64,000 nt of DNA from Nereocystis luetkeana (taxonomy: Eukaryota > Sar > Phaeophyceae > Laminariales > Laminariaceae). Of this stretch, positions 53,775 through 63,162 are shown one piece after another. The notes under the pieces were generated by a model, which was not told the origin of the DNA, made no database searches, and saw nothing but the letters and a program-made list of their open reading frames with translations. Every line of letters starts with the position of its first letter. The first letter of the stretch is position 1. The position numbers and the translations under genes are program-made. The DNA lies in contig JARUPZ010000007.1 of assembly GCA_031213475.1 (NCBI GenBank), forward strand, positions 11,084,958-11,148,957, read 5' to 3'.

Positions 53775-53871
53775 TTAACCAATTCATAAGTCCAGTCCCA
53801 TTTTGGGGCAACACCAGTCAAACTATAAGTAGTTTGTCCCTAAAACGGGACTGCAGTCCCAAAAGGGTTAT
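53775..53871. mobile_element. PBM MITE copy 11
   Basis: TTAA left; right end aaagggttat. Several changes in the left arm (accaattcataagtccag). Confidence 0.82.
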
Positions 53872-53917
53872 CAATCAAAATCAACCTTTCGGTTGAGATT
53901 ATTTAAATCACCGAGTT

Positions 53918-54590
53918 TTGTTTTTCGCGGCCTTTCGAGTAATGTTTTTGACGGAGCCTGTAGAGTGCAGAGAAGGTTATCATGCATCTAGCAGTGTAGC
54001 CACAGACCAAGCAGAAGCTGCAGGGCCGGCTATATACCACACACATCGACACCATGGGGAACCCACAACGGTGCAAATGAGTAACCCGATCCACCTGACG
54101 GGGGAGAGACTAGAGGACCCTCGCATTTTGTATGATATGGTGTAGGATGAGGGGGGGTCAGGCTAAATGTCTCTCATGCATCGGTTGAAGAAAGGGAAAC
54201 AAGCCAGACAGCTTGATGCAGAAGTACTGTAGGTGTGGGTGCCGACACCCCCTTCGCCCCCCCCGCGCGTATATGAGAATAAGGTCGCTTTTTCGGTGAA
54301 GGACAACATCAGAAACGAATGGCCCCTTTTACCGGAACCAGAGAAGCAAGTCGTTTTCAACCGTGTGAAAACCTTTGGCGGTGGGCAGGAAAGCAAAAGC
54401 ACATAAATGAACGTCGCCAAGTTGGCCCGCAAGCATCTCGCAGCAAGCATCGCCCGCTGCATCGGTACTTCTCTTGTCAGTAGGAGGATACACGATCACG
54501 AAGATGCGCAACCGCTCGAGTGGGGAGATGGCAGTCGACATCATCTTTGTGCACGATGATCCGAAAAACAAGTTGTGGTAACGTGCTATT
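53918..54590 (+). pseudogene. Decayed coding relic, family not recognised
   Basis: A single plus phase gives protein-like segments across several hundred bases with a few interruptions: NPIHLTGERLEDPRILYDM, RLKKGKQARQLDAEVL, YENKVAFSVKDNIRNEWPL, NVAKLARKHLAASIARCI. Close to the 3' end another phase has EMAVDIIFVHDDPKNKLW before a stop. Either a pseudogene or exons of a spliced gene read through introns. The minus strand is also open at 54329-54571. A TATTAATA palindrome follows at 54587. Confidence 0.4.
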
Positions 54591-55090
54591 AATAGCTGGT
54601 GCTCGGGGTCTGTGGGTGGCGTGGTAGCGGGTGCTCGTGGGTTGCCCTATTCCACCAACGAACACCACTAAAGTCTAGCAGATCAATGTAGTGTTTGCTG
54701 TGTAGCGCCAGATACACGGCCGCCGGTCGCAGCCTCACGTGGCGGGCGAATACTGTAGTGTAGAGGAGGAGTGAGCTCAAGTTATTGGATGTCTTCTTAA
54801 AAAACAATGCGTTGAGAAATGAGTAGGGAAGGGAAGACGGCTGAAAAAACGTGCGTGGTAGCTGGTAATTATATGCGAACGGGAACGGCATAGCTAGGGC
54901 TGCCTGAAGTCGCAGGTTGCAGCAAGGTCGAGAAATAGTTACGTAAGGAGGACGTGGGAAGTTGCGGGTGCACCAAGGGGGAGAAAAAGTAACGCACGGA
55001 GGACATGGGAAAGAGAGTTGAACGCGGAAGGCAACGCTAGGAAGTGAAGAGGGTGAACGTTGGAAAAGGCGGCAGAATGCTGACACATAC
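54591..55090. other. No recognised gene; 165-codon minus frame
   Basis: Minus frame 54589-55086 has mixed composition; no motif. The plus strand shows two ttggaaNaggcg-like and gtgcaNcaaggNNgagaaa repeats near 54925-54985. Confidence 0.25.
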
Positions 55091-55199
55091 TATTACAGGG
55101 GACCATAGTTAATAGGACCAAATATTGTTGGTAAAAATAGTGGAATATATAGTTTTTTATGCATACCATAGGTTCCATTAACTATGGTCCTCCGTAATA
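55091..55199 (+). mobile_element. TAM MITE copy 10
   Basis: Complete, TA on both sides; left end tattacaggggaccatag, right end ctatggtcctccgtaata. Confidence 0.9.
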
Positions 55200-56175
55200 G
55201 CCGAAAAGCCAAAAAGCGGCGAAATAACTGGCTTCTAACTCAGGTAGTACGCGATGGCCGGCAGTGCAGCTCCGTAGAAGGGCGGGGTCACAGCAGCTGT
55301 AGCGGTACTGCTGCAGCTATACACCTCCGCAACAACGTAGTACAGCCCCATTGCAGCTGCCGCGGTACAATAGCGTACACACCATAAGCGCTGTTGGCCG
55401 TCATAGGGATTGCTGGCTGTTGTAGGTGACATGCGATATCTCTCATATGTCCCCCGGCATATTTTTTTATGGACGGCAGTTCTCAACTAAGCCTGGGTGG
55501 CATGTGCTATCGGGGCGTTCCATCGATGTCCCAGATACAGCGACCTGCGCAGGCCCCCACAATGCAACGCCGGCTGTGTAGCTGACCCTCCGCGTGGGTC
55601 GGAGGTCGGAGAGGACGTGCCGGGAAGACCTACGCGAATTCAAACACCCTGTCGAGAGGCCATGGGCCAAAACACTGACAGTGCAGGGGTTTTCGGAGAT
55701 TCCTTCGTAGATTTCAAAGTCAACGCTTCGCGCAGGCGCTACGGCGCTGACCGGGCGGGTCCTCCGACGCCGGGCGACACAGGCTTGGAGGGTGCACGCC
55801 CCGCGCGGAAAGACGGCCAAAGGCGGGAGAAATCCGCCGACCAAAAACGGATCAGATCAGGCGATGGATTAACATAGGTATATTCACAGATGTTCAGCAG
55901 TAAATATATCAAGAATCACAAAATTTAACGACAACCATACGCGACCGTACAGAATGTAGTTACGGTCACATGGGGATACCCTCGCAGACCGTACAGACTG
56001 GCCCATGTACGTGCATCATTTGCCGTTTCTCCCGCTATGCTAGTATTAGCATTAACAGCACGGTGGAGATTTTTTCTCCCGCCATAGAAATAATAGCATC
56101 AATAGCACGGTGGAGATTTCAACCCCCCTCATTTTGCCTCGCCGTGTAAGATCCTACGGTACGTGTAGGATAGGA
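55200..56175. other. No recognised gene
   Basis: Frames 55467-55844 (minus, 125 codons) and 55497-55877 (plus, 126 codons) overlap almost fully; neither has a recognised domain. Imperfect inverted repeat around ctgcagctatac and gcagctgccgcggtac (55290-55370). A 30-bp agcacggtggagatttt direct repeat lies near 56055-56120. Confidence 0.3.
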
Positions 56176-56285
56176 GTTCCTACCAGTCGACATCCAGCAC
56201 ACACCCAGTGTCCGTGCCGATTCTTCAATCCCAGAGAACAAACTCCGTGATGATAAAATGACGACACAGAGATACTGCATTTGTC
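56176..56285 (-). mobile_element. REP-E 3' fragment (tail lost)
   Basis: Cagtcgacatccagcacaca, cccagtgtccgtgccgattc and ttcaatccNagag are the complement of the REP-E 3' part. Confidence 0.7.
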
Positions 56286-56304
56286 ATACCAGGTTTTATA
56301 ATCC

Positions 56305-56500
56305 AGTGATGTTGGTATCAAAGATGTCCGGAAACAGCGTGTTTACATTGCCCTCCTTGACAGCTAGCAAGTTTGCCTTGACTGCCTTGACATGGCTTGT
56401 CTGACACCCAACTGCTAGGTTTTAGTGGGGAACGCTAGGCCCTACACCCTCGACAGCGGACGTTTTGCCTTGCTTGACACGTCTCCTGGCGTCTTCGGTT
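56305..56500 (+). repeat. REP-P copy 4
   Basis: Tttgccttgactgccttgac, gacacccaactgctaggttt, aggccctacaccctcgacag and gttttgccttgcttgaca parallel 36330-36510. Confidence 0.75.
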
Positions 56501-57411
56501 GCTGTTTTGCGTATGTAATGCTCGGTTACGTGTACGTACTCAAGGTCCAGGCAACAGCGTCTATCTATGTACGCAGTCTACAAAGCAGCAGATATTATGG
56601 CTGCAGTGCAGCTTGTAGCATACATAAGGTTCTTAGACAAACGATTGGTGCTTCTTTCTTCCTCTCGGGTACCACACCGAGCTGCCCACACCCGGCAGGA
56701 ACGCGAAAAATCAAGGCGACTCTTAAGAGGCTCGTGGCTGGCACCACGAGATCGCGGCCGTGAGAGATGCGCGAATGCGCCGTCCGTCGCCCGATGCTGC
56801 CCGATGCCCGGGCCACACCTGACCACCGTCTAGAATCCACCAACAACACACACAAGCTGACGACAGCTACACATATGCGGCCGAGCGAGTTCCTGGCCAC
56901 AGCTATACCATCTTGATTCTATTTTTTTTGGCGCGCAGTCTTCGTGTAGGCTTATTGGGTTCTTCCACGTCAAGTTTCTTTGCGGTGTGTACTATTGGTT
57001 GTTTTTATAGCGCTATTTAACATAATTTTTTCTGGAGTTTTCAGCGATCTCCAAAGCCCAGAAACCAGAAAAAAAGTATTATGGGATAGGAAATCAGCCA
57101 CATTTTATTTTTGGTCTCACTTCCTAGAGGGGGCACAAATCAGTGAACCCTCGCAGAACTGAGCCCGGTTCCGAGCGGTCTTTGGTGCCTCCAGGAACTG
57201 AGAGTTACTTGAATTTTGTGTGCTATCACTACACAGCAGTACTACTGCCGAGTATATCCGTCACCAACGCCAAAGCATCACACCTACGGCGAGCTATACC
57301 TACGGGGCTACGGCGCTCGTGTAAGATATGGCTTCTCCCTGACATGGAAGCGATAGCAGCAGCAACGGCAACGGCAGCAGCGATGGCGATTCGACGTCGC
57401 AACAACCTTGC
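56501..57411. other. No recognised gene
   Basis: Overlapping frames 56425-56900 on both strands and a 138-codon plus frame 57143-57559 that runs into SINE-2; no domains. Small agcagcaacggcaacggcag repeat near 57357. Confidence 0.35.
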
Positions 57412-57703
57412 TCGTGGAAGGTTTTACCCTCAACGAGCTTCTGGACAAGCCGTGGTCACAGGTGTCCACCCTTCTCCTCCCCGGTACGTGCCTTTATTTT
57501 TTGTCGCGCATAGGGTTCAGCATTCCCACTGCTCGTCGATTTTCGTCGAATGTAGCTAACTCACGCTCTCGCGCTTTCCGCTATTAATAATCATTTTTTT
57601 TCTTTTTTTTGCAAGAAAAAGCCACGAGCATGCACTCGGTGAGGCTTGAACCCACGAAATTGTTGTTGATAGGCACGCGGACCACCTACCAAGCCACCGG
57701 GGA
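57412..57703 (-). mobile_element. SINE-2 copy 1 with tRNA-like head
   Basis: Minus strand: head ccggtggcttggtaggtggt (A-box region), B box ggttcaagcctc near 57641-57652, a poly(A)-like link, then the body shared with SINE-1, ending in the ggttttaccctc tail. TATTAATA at 57582-57589 sits where copy 29794-29969 has a plain TA. Confidence 0.82.
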
Positions 57704-57972
57704 CACCGGTACTAGTGAAAAATAATAAATGGCAAATAAAATTATAATAATAATTCTTCTTTCGGGAAAGTTATGAGTGATCAATGTTGAAAATCATGCT
57801 GCACATTGTCGGATGGCAAGGGAATAATAATAAATCATACCAGGTATAAAAGTTGAACTGAGAGATTGATTGTATTCTGAAAATAGTCAACATCCAAGAC
57901 CATTATTTAATATAAAGATGTCGGTCCAGCATATTATTGTTAATAAAAGCCGAGGAATCCTCACCTGGCTGC
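57704..57972. other. No gene seen
   Basis: AT-rich; TACCAGGTA at 57838-57846. Confidence 0.5.
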
Positions 57973-58085
57973 TATTGCGGGGGACCATAGTAAATACCTG
58001 GTAGGACTTACGGTACAGACAAAATCCTAAATATTTCCCTATTTTTACCAACACTATTTGGTCCTATTTAGTATGGTCCCCCGGA
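57973..58085 (-). mobile_element. TAM MITE copy 11 with TACCTGGTA in its end
   Basis: The left inverted repeat reads agtaaatacctggtaggac where siblings read agttaataggac, so CCTGG plus TA was added at the TA (57995-58003). The other end is unaltered at the equivalent position. Confidence 0.88.
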
Positions 58086-58154
58086 TTGGGAAATACTGGA
58101 CCTTCTTATCCTGGGACCAAGCCAAGTATATGGTATTATCTGATACCAGGTATG

Positions 58155-58482
58155 ATACGAACATATGTACGAGTATAGTTATGTTTTTGGAATTTGCGTA
58201 CTTCTTCGAACATATCTGTGTGTAGGAGCACTTTTTGCCAAAACGCCACGTAGTCGACTCGGGAAGCCCGGCCGCGCACATTGGTCAAGGTCCGGGCGCG
58301 ATGAGCTTGCCACGCGCTCCAGAGGGCACGGATCGCGCCCGGACCTCGACCAATGTGTCCGGACGGGCTTCCGTGTGTCGGGGTGCGTATTTCCAAAAAG
58401 TGTTGTACGAAGACATTCGTTCGAAACAGTAGTACGGAAAAAATCACAAGCATACCTTTACATGTGTATGTGCTGTATTCTA
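58155..58482. mobile_element. REP-N copy 3: fold-back element with ~150-bp arms
   Basis: Left arm gtcgactcgggaagcccggc and acattggtcaaggtccgggc; right arm gacctcgaccaatgtgtccg and gacgggcttccgtgtgtcgg. The arms extend outward to cgaacatat/ttcgaac. Copies 1 and 2 each hold one arm plus a different centre. Confidence 0.78.
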
Positions 58483-59236
58483 CTCATACGATAACAAAGT
58501 TTAAAGAGGAAATCTGGGGTCTGTGGAGAGGTATTGAATCGTTGGCATGTTTGAAGAGAACATGTCGCAACCTCGACCTCGCGCAAATTTTGTGTACTGA
58601 TGTTTACGCCGCAAACATCGAATTGGTCATCACTACCGACACACGTACCTGGTACCACTTACCGGTGCCCTCTTCTAAATTATTAAATTTTTGTGGTAAA
58701 TGTCCCACACGACAAGTAATTCCACATACGTACGCAGTATCTATTACGTAGTTATCCTGTCCCCAAAAATATGTGTGTGTGTGTTCTTGACGTTCATGAT
58801 TGATGGATGCATTTCTGAACAGCAGTGTGCAGGTATTTCATACGAACGAGTATTTCGTTCTGGCGTCACTCCCCTCGGCATTTCGCGTAGGAGAACCTTG
58901 TACCAGGTATACCATATACCTGGCATAAGAGTATGGGAAAGAAAAATACAATCCACTTTTGAATTTCACATTATTTCACAGTGAAAACGGGGAATCTATT
59001 AAAATTCCGGCCAGAGTGCTAGTACGTATTTATATTTTACAAAATTGTGAAGTACATCAGCTGTGAGTTCGACCGACTAAATAGTTGATACCTACTCAGC
59101 TTTGCAAGCTGCGTAATGAGCATGTCTCGTCTATAATTTATATTAGTAAAATTAGGAGGCAACAGCTGTGACATCGAGGATTTTGTCGAAATTCATCGTC
59201 GCAAGCTGTGTGTGGTACTTCGATCGCTCGGGAGGC
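58483..59236. other. No recognised gene
   Basis: TACCWGGTA at 58646 and 58901. 58504-58545 matches 39614-39660 (gtggagaggtattgaatcgt). Plus frame 58353-58751 has no domain. Confidence 0.4.
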
Positions 59237-59406
59237 GGGTTTTATATGGCTTCATGGAGAGTATACAGTCCGTTTACATATGAGGAAGACAGAATCTGAA
59301 GCAGAAGAGTTCAAGGAGTGGTTGTAACGCGTACTACGGGTTTATATGGGCTGATGGAGGGAGAATACACATCCCGTGTATGAGGAAGACAAAATCTGCT
59401 TCAGAA
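59237..59406. repeat. Diverged ~101-bp tandem duplication, SINE-1 inserted at its end
   Basis: Gggttttatatggcttcatg with atgaggaagacagaatctga recurs as gggtttatatgggctgatgg with atgaggaagacaaaatctgc. The SINE-1 head begins just after cttcagaa. Confidence 0.7.
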
Positions 59407-59723
59407 CGCCCCGGTGGTTCAAGTGGTTAACCTCGAACTCTACTTGTTTGAGTCCTGGGTTCGAGCCCCAGGTGGGTCGGACTTTGACTTTATTTGCAAA
59501 AATAAAAAAAGGGATTCAATTGTTGAGAGCGCCTTGCAGCGTGGGTAGGCACAATTCGATGCGAGTCGACGAGGGAAGAAAAGGCTGAAATCTTCTCGCG
59601 ATAAAAATGAAGGCACGTACCGCAGCGGGAAGGGGGGAGAAGAGCCTGCTATGTGACCCCGGATCTGAGTTACGAGTTGGAAGGAGAGAGAGAAGAAGAT
59701 GTGCGAAGATAATGAATGGGATG

Positions 59724-59754
<31 letters not shown>
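59407..59754 (+). mobile_element. SINE-1 copy, full length
   Basis: A box 59415-59426, B box 59458-59468, full body, A tail of about 31 bases. Very close to the copy at 32051-32398. Confidence 0.93.
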
Positions 59755-59757
<3 letters not shown>

Positions 59758-60001
59758 AACACGTATATATACTGATTTCTGCTTTGCTGTACCATATCCG
59801 GTATTTTAATCAAGCTATTAATATTCGAAGGCTGCAAACAGGTCTTCCCTGTAGGACTGCAGTCTGTCCTGTTCCGGAGCTAAAAAGCTTGCAATTACAG
59901 CAGTAGATTCATATACGCTGATACGAGTATACCCGGGTAATATTTAGTTTTCGTAATCTGCACTATTATTAAAACTGACAATTGATACTACGACGTGAAA
60001 G

Positions 60002-60101
60002 GTTCGACCCATTTTAGTACTGCAGTCCCATTTTGGAGACAAAATACTTGGAATTTGAGTGCTTTGCCCCCGAAAAAAGACTCCAGTCCTAATGGGGTTA
60101 A
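60002..60101. mobile_element. PBM MITE copy 12 (old)
   Basis: Tactgcagtcccattttgg and gactccagtcctaat arms; TTAA only on the right (60098-60101). A stray PBM-like piece, gtaggactgcagtctgtcc, is at 59852. Confidence 0.75.
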
Positions 60102-60502
60102 GGCGAGCAGTGGGCGCGATCATGATGACACTTACTGCCTGTAGCGTTCGTCCATGGAGGCACCTTTCCTGAAAGCGTGGGTCATGTACTGCGTCGCCTG
60201 GCTCGGGAACGGCAGCGTGGAATCCAGATCGTAGATCCAGTTCCCGCGCGGGTGCTGTGCCAGAAGAAGCACTATTAATAGGGATCACGGAACAAGCAAA
60301 CAAAAAGGGTGAAAAAACAAAAATAACGCCGCCGATTTCGAACGGCCGAAAGGTCAGAACGGTAACGTGTCATCGCGGTGGGAATGGAGTCGGGGTGTTG
60401 TCAGAAATTAGACGTTCCGTGTGGAAACTGCTACTGCTGTCCTACTGCTGTTGTGTCGTCGCAAGCGGCATGCCGTCAACCATGCTGCAGATACAGTAGC
60501 AT
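60102..60502. other. No recognised gene
   Basis: TATTAATA at 60273-60280 near its middle; short frames. Confidence 0.45.
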
Positions 60503-60575
60503 TGTTGTGGTTGTTGTTGTTATTGTTGTTCCATATTAACTCTCAGACGAAGGAGTCCGTGGTCACACAAAGGTA
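60503..60575 (-). mobile_element. REP-D 3' end fragment
   Basis: Gttgttgttattgttgttcc, atattaactctcagacgaag, gagtccgtggtcacacaaag; cut off after about 70 bp. Confidence 0.7.
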
Positions 60576-60606
60576 GAATTTGTATATGATACCAGGCACG
60601 AGCGAG

Positions 60607-60715
60607 TATTACGGGGGACCTTAGTTAATAGGACCAAATATTGTTAGTAAAAATGGTTAAATATATAGGTTTTTATGTATACCATGAGTCCTATTAACTA
60701 TGGCCCCCCGTAATA
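60607..60715 (+). mobile_element. TAM MITE copy 12
   Basis: Complete forward copy, TA on both sides; useful as an unmodified reference (ttgttagtaaaaatgg intact). Confidence 0.92.
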
Positions 60716-61026
60716 GTACAGGTCTTCTCGTGGGAAAAACGAGCGAAATAGTGCTGTACGTCTGTACGTACATACCAGGTTACACATCACAGGGAATACT
60801 TTGCTCCACGAGCCCCACGTTATCCGCGACCAGCGATCGGCGTTCCTGTCGTGCGAGTACATTCATTTGTATGTTCTCACCTATGCCAATGGGAAAGCGA
60901 AGTATCAATAAAAAGTTTGAATTTCAAAAACACCCTCCAAAAATATTTATGAAAGCGCTTCCTATGGGCACCTTTAGAAAAAAAAATCCAAACTTTTGGA
61001 AAAGCCCGAAAAAAGAAAAAAGAAAA

Positions 61027-61061
61027 TCTGGGGCCGATGTTGGGCGAACATCGGCCCCAGA
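61027..61061. terminator. Perfect 15-bp stem, 5-base loop hairpin
   Basis: Tctggggccgatgtt pairs fully with aacatcggccccaga around gggcg. Very stable. In a eukaryote this is unlikely to be a rho-independent terminator; it may be a MITE remnant, a histone-like 3' stem or a small-RNA precursor. Function not shown. Confidence 0.35.
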
Positions 61062-61410
61062 AAAACTCAGGCCGATTTTAGGTTCGAAGCAGCGAAATTC
61101 CGAGTCCGTGACAGACATCGATCGACAAAACCAACGACTGCGTCATGAATTCTAAACAGATTGCACTCGTTCGGGGCTCCGACCCACCCTAGGGTCACCG
61201 TCTTCACACCATGGCCGGTGTCACGTGGCGGAAGCTGACCCGCGTATGATAAAAACACGATTGGCCTCGGGTGTGCACAAAACAGAAGACAAAACTTCTC
61301 CATGCGTCTCGAACGGCAATTTTTTTTTCAAGTTTGGGAGGACACCGTAGGAAGCCGCCGGCAAGCTCTCGCCCCCTAGACCATGGATCCACCTGATATC
61401 TTCGAGGCCG
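61062..61410. other. No recognised gene
   Basis: Short frames only. Confidence 0.45.
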
Positions 61411-62103
61411 TCATCTATATTCGTTGGCCTTGTCGGAAACCGAGCGGGTTGGCCGTGGGCTGAGTCTATGTTGAGAGCGTCGATCGTCGCACGAGCTGGT
61501 TTCGATCAGTGTGTTGACAATTTGCAACGAGAAAAAAAAATTGCGCCGCCTGCAGTCGTTGGGGGGAAAAAAGGAGAAATCGAATCTTTCTTCCTCTTTT
61601 TTCCCACAGCGGCGGTACGAGGAAAATTTCGGCTTATTATTATTTAGGGTCGTTCTTCGTATCATGTTTTTTTTTTCATCTCGTTTTGCAGAAAATTCAC
61701 GGAAACGCGAAAAAATGCGGTGGGTCCTACTAATATTATCGCCTGGTATCATGTTTCGTGAGGTTGCAACGCTTGTCCATCTGATAGAATCGTCGAAATC
61801 AGCGACGCGCTTGTAGGCCGTCCGCTGGATCGTGCCGCTAAAGGTGCCCCGACTCCTAGAGAGGCAACCATGTCTCGCCGTACCTCGCGAGCTCAACTTC
61901 TGGCGCGACAAAGCCCTCCACGACATGAAAATAGCTGGCGATTTCGTGTTGATCTCGGCTATGTCGGTGAGTCGGCTCTGTCGACTGGACGAATAGAGCT
62001 CTCGTTGTGCACGGCGCTTTCTGCGACAAATTTGGCCTGAGAATGACCCTGGGTACGACCCTGATCTATCCTGTGCAGTGCCGGGTGGTGACACGGCGCA
62101 CAC
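61411..62103 (-). CDS. Unsupported 231-codon frame; plus strand also gene-like
   Basis: The longest frame free of recognised repeats. It opens with GTG, not ATG, is Arg/Ser-rich and has no domain I know. The plus strand competes: pyrimidine tracts ending in AG at about 61596-61611 and 61668-61690, a protein-like PRELNFWRDKALHDMKIAGD around 61882-61941, and gtgagtcgg at about 61969 resemble acceptor, exon and donor. A plus-strand exon of a host gene is as likely as the minus frame; neither is confirmed. Confidence 0.25.
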   Translation of the reverse strand: MCAVSPPGTAQDRSGSYPGSFSGQICRRKRRAQRELYSSSRQSRLTDIAEINTKSPAIFMSWRALSRQKLSSRGTARHGCLSRSRGTFSGTIQRTAYKRVADFDDSIRWTSVATSRNMIPGDNISRTHRIFSRFREFSAKRDEKKNMIRRTTLNNNKPKFSSYRRCGKKEEERFDFSFFPPNDCRRRNFFFSLQIVNTLIETSSCDDRRSQHRLSPRPTRSVSDKANEYR

Positions 62104-62488
62104 GGCTCACACGGTGCGCCTACCCGATGTTCTGCGACGATGCGGGACTTTGTCGCGATACAGGAAATTATTTTTTAGAAATTTTGCTGGGGTTGAAAAA
62201 ATTCCGCGAAACGCGAAAAAAAACCCCGGCTATCCGGGAATTTTCCTCGAAACGCGAAAAAAAACGTACGACCCTTATTAGAAAGAAAACTTTTGGGCTT
62301 CGCGTTTCCATTGGCATAGCAGGTCTTTATCCGTAGGTTGATACGCACCCAGGTACCACGTACTGCAGTTATATCATAGGAATGAACTGCATGTTATTAC
62401 GATCCATTTTCTCAGTGTCTTCCGTTTGCGACAAGATACAGTGCAGTAGAGCTTGCTCGTATGAGTGCAGTATTATACGTACCGGGTA
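62104..62488. other. No recognised gene; small duplication
   Basis: Cgcgaaacgcgaaaaaaaac near 62207 and tcgaaacgcgaaaaaaaacg near 62247 form a ~40-bp tandem repeat. Confidence 0.45.
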
Positions 62489-62585
62489 TTAACCCCTTTA
62501 GAACCGCAGTCCCGTTTTGGGGACAAACTACTTAAAGTTTGAATGTATTGTCCCGAAAACGGGACTGCGGTTCTAAAAGGGTTAA
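62489..62585. mobile_element. PBM MITE copy 13, TTAA on both sides
   Basis: TTAA at 62489-62492 and 62582-62585, near-perfect arms. Immediately followed by TATTAATA (62586-62593). Confidence 0.93.
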
Positions 62586-62659
62586 TATTAATAGTGCACA
62601 AGTGCACAGGTCGGATACAGATCAACACGGACAAAAGGTCTGTTGATACACCCACTACG

Positions 62660-63162
62660 AGTAACACTGAAGTGTACCGAATTGTAATGAGCTTGGGGTA
62701 CTTGTTACTTTCTCCTTGGTTCTTTGTCTGACTCTGTTCACAAGCAGTGGTGTTTTTTGTTATTTCTTCTTTTTTCCAGCTCGTTCTTTTTCAAGTGTTG
62801 GCCACCTCGCCTGCGGGGGGAGGGGCACGACAGATTGTTTCTCTTAGATTTTGCTTTCATTTTTCTTCTTCTTCTTTTTCGATTTGTCTACCTTGTTTTT
62901 GTTTTCTCTTTGATCGTTTCTTTTCGTTTCACTATTTCATAGATTGCGTATGTCGTGCCTGTCGTATCTAGTATGATGACATGGCTTTGCATTGCCCACT
63001 GCAGTTCACACTGCACACGTGGCAACGTAGTATCTCTGTGGCGTAGCTTTGTGACCACAGAACTTGTATCTCTTCTAGGATTGAAGAATCGGCACGGACA
63101 CTGGTTGTGCTGGATGTCGACGGGTAGAAAGAACGGTTTAATGTGAAGAACACACACACGTA
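62660..63162 (+). mobile_element. REP-E copy 4
   Basis: Uninterrupted: ctccttggttctttgtctga, cacctcgcctgcggggggag, tcatagattgcgtatgtcgt, tagtatgatgacatggcttt, then cactgcacacgtggcaacg without the TACCWGGTA seen in copy 2, and the usual gtgaagaacacacacac end. Serves as the empty-site reference. Confidence 0.85.

Noticed and set aside
55467-55877. Overlapping 125- and 126-codon frames on opposite strands
   Set aside because: Both open over the same GC-rich stretch, no domain on either; treated as unresolved and not called.
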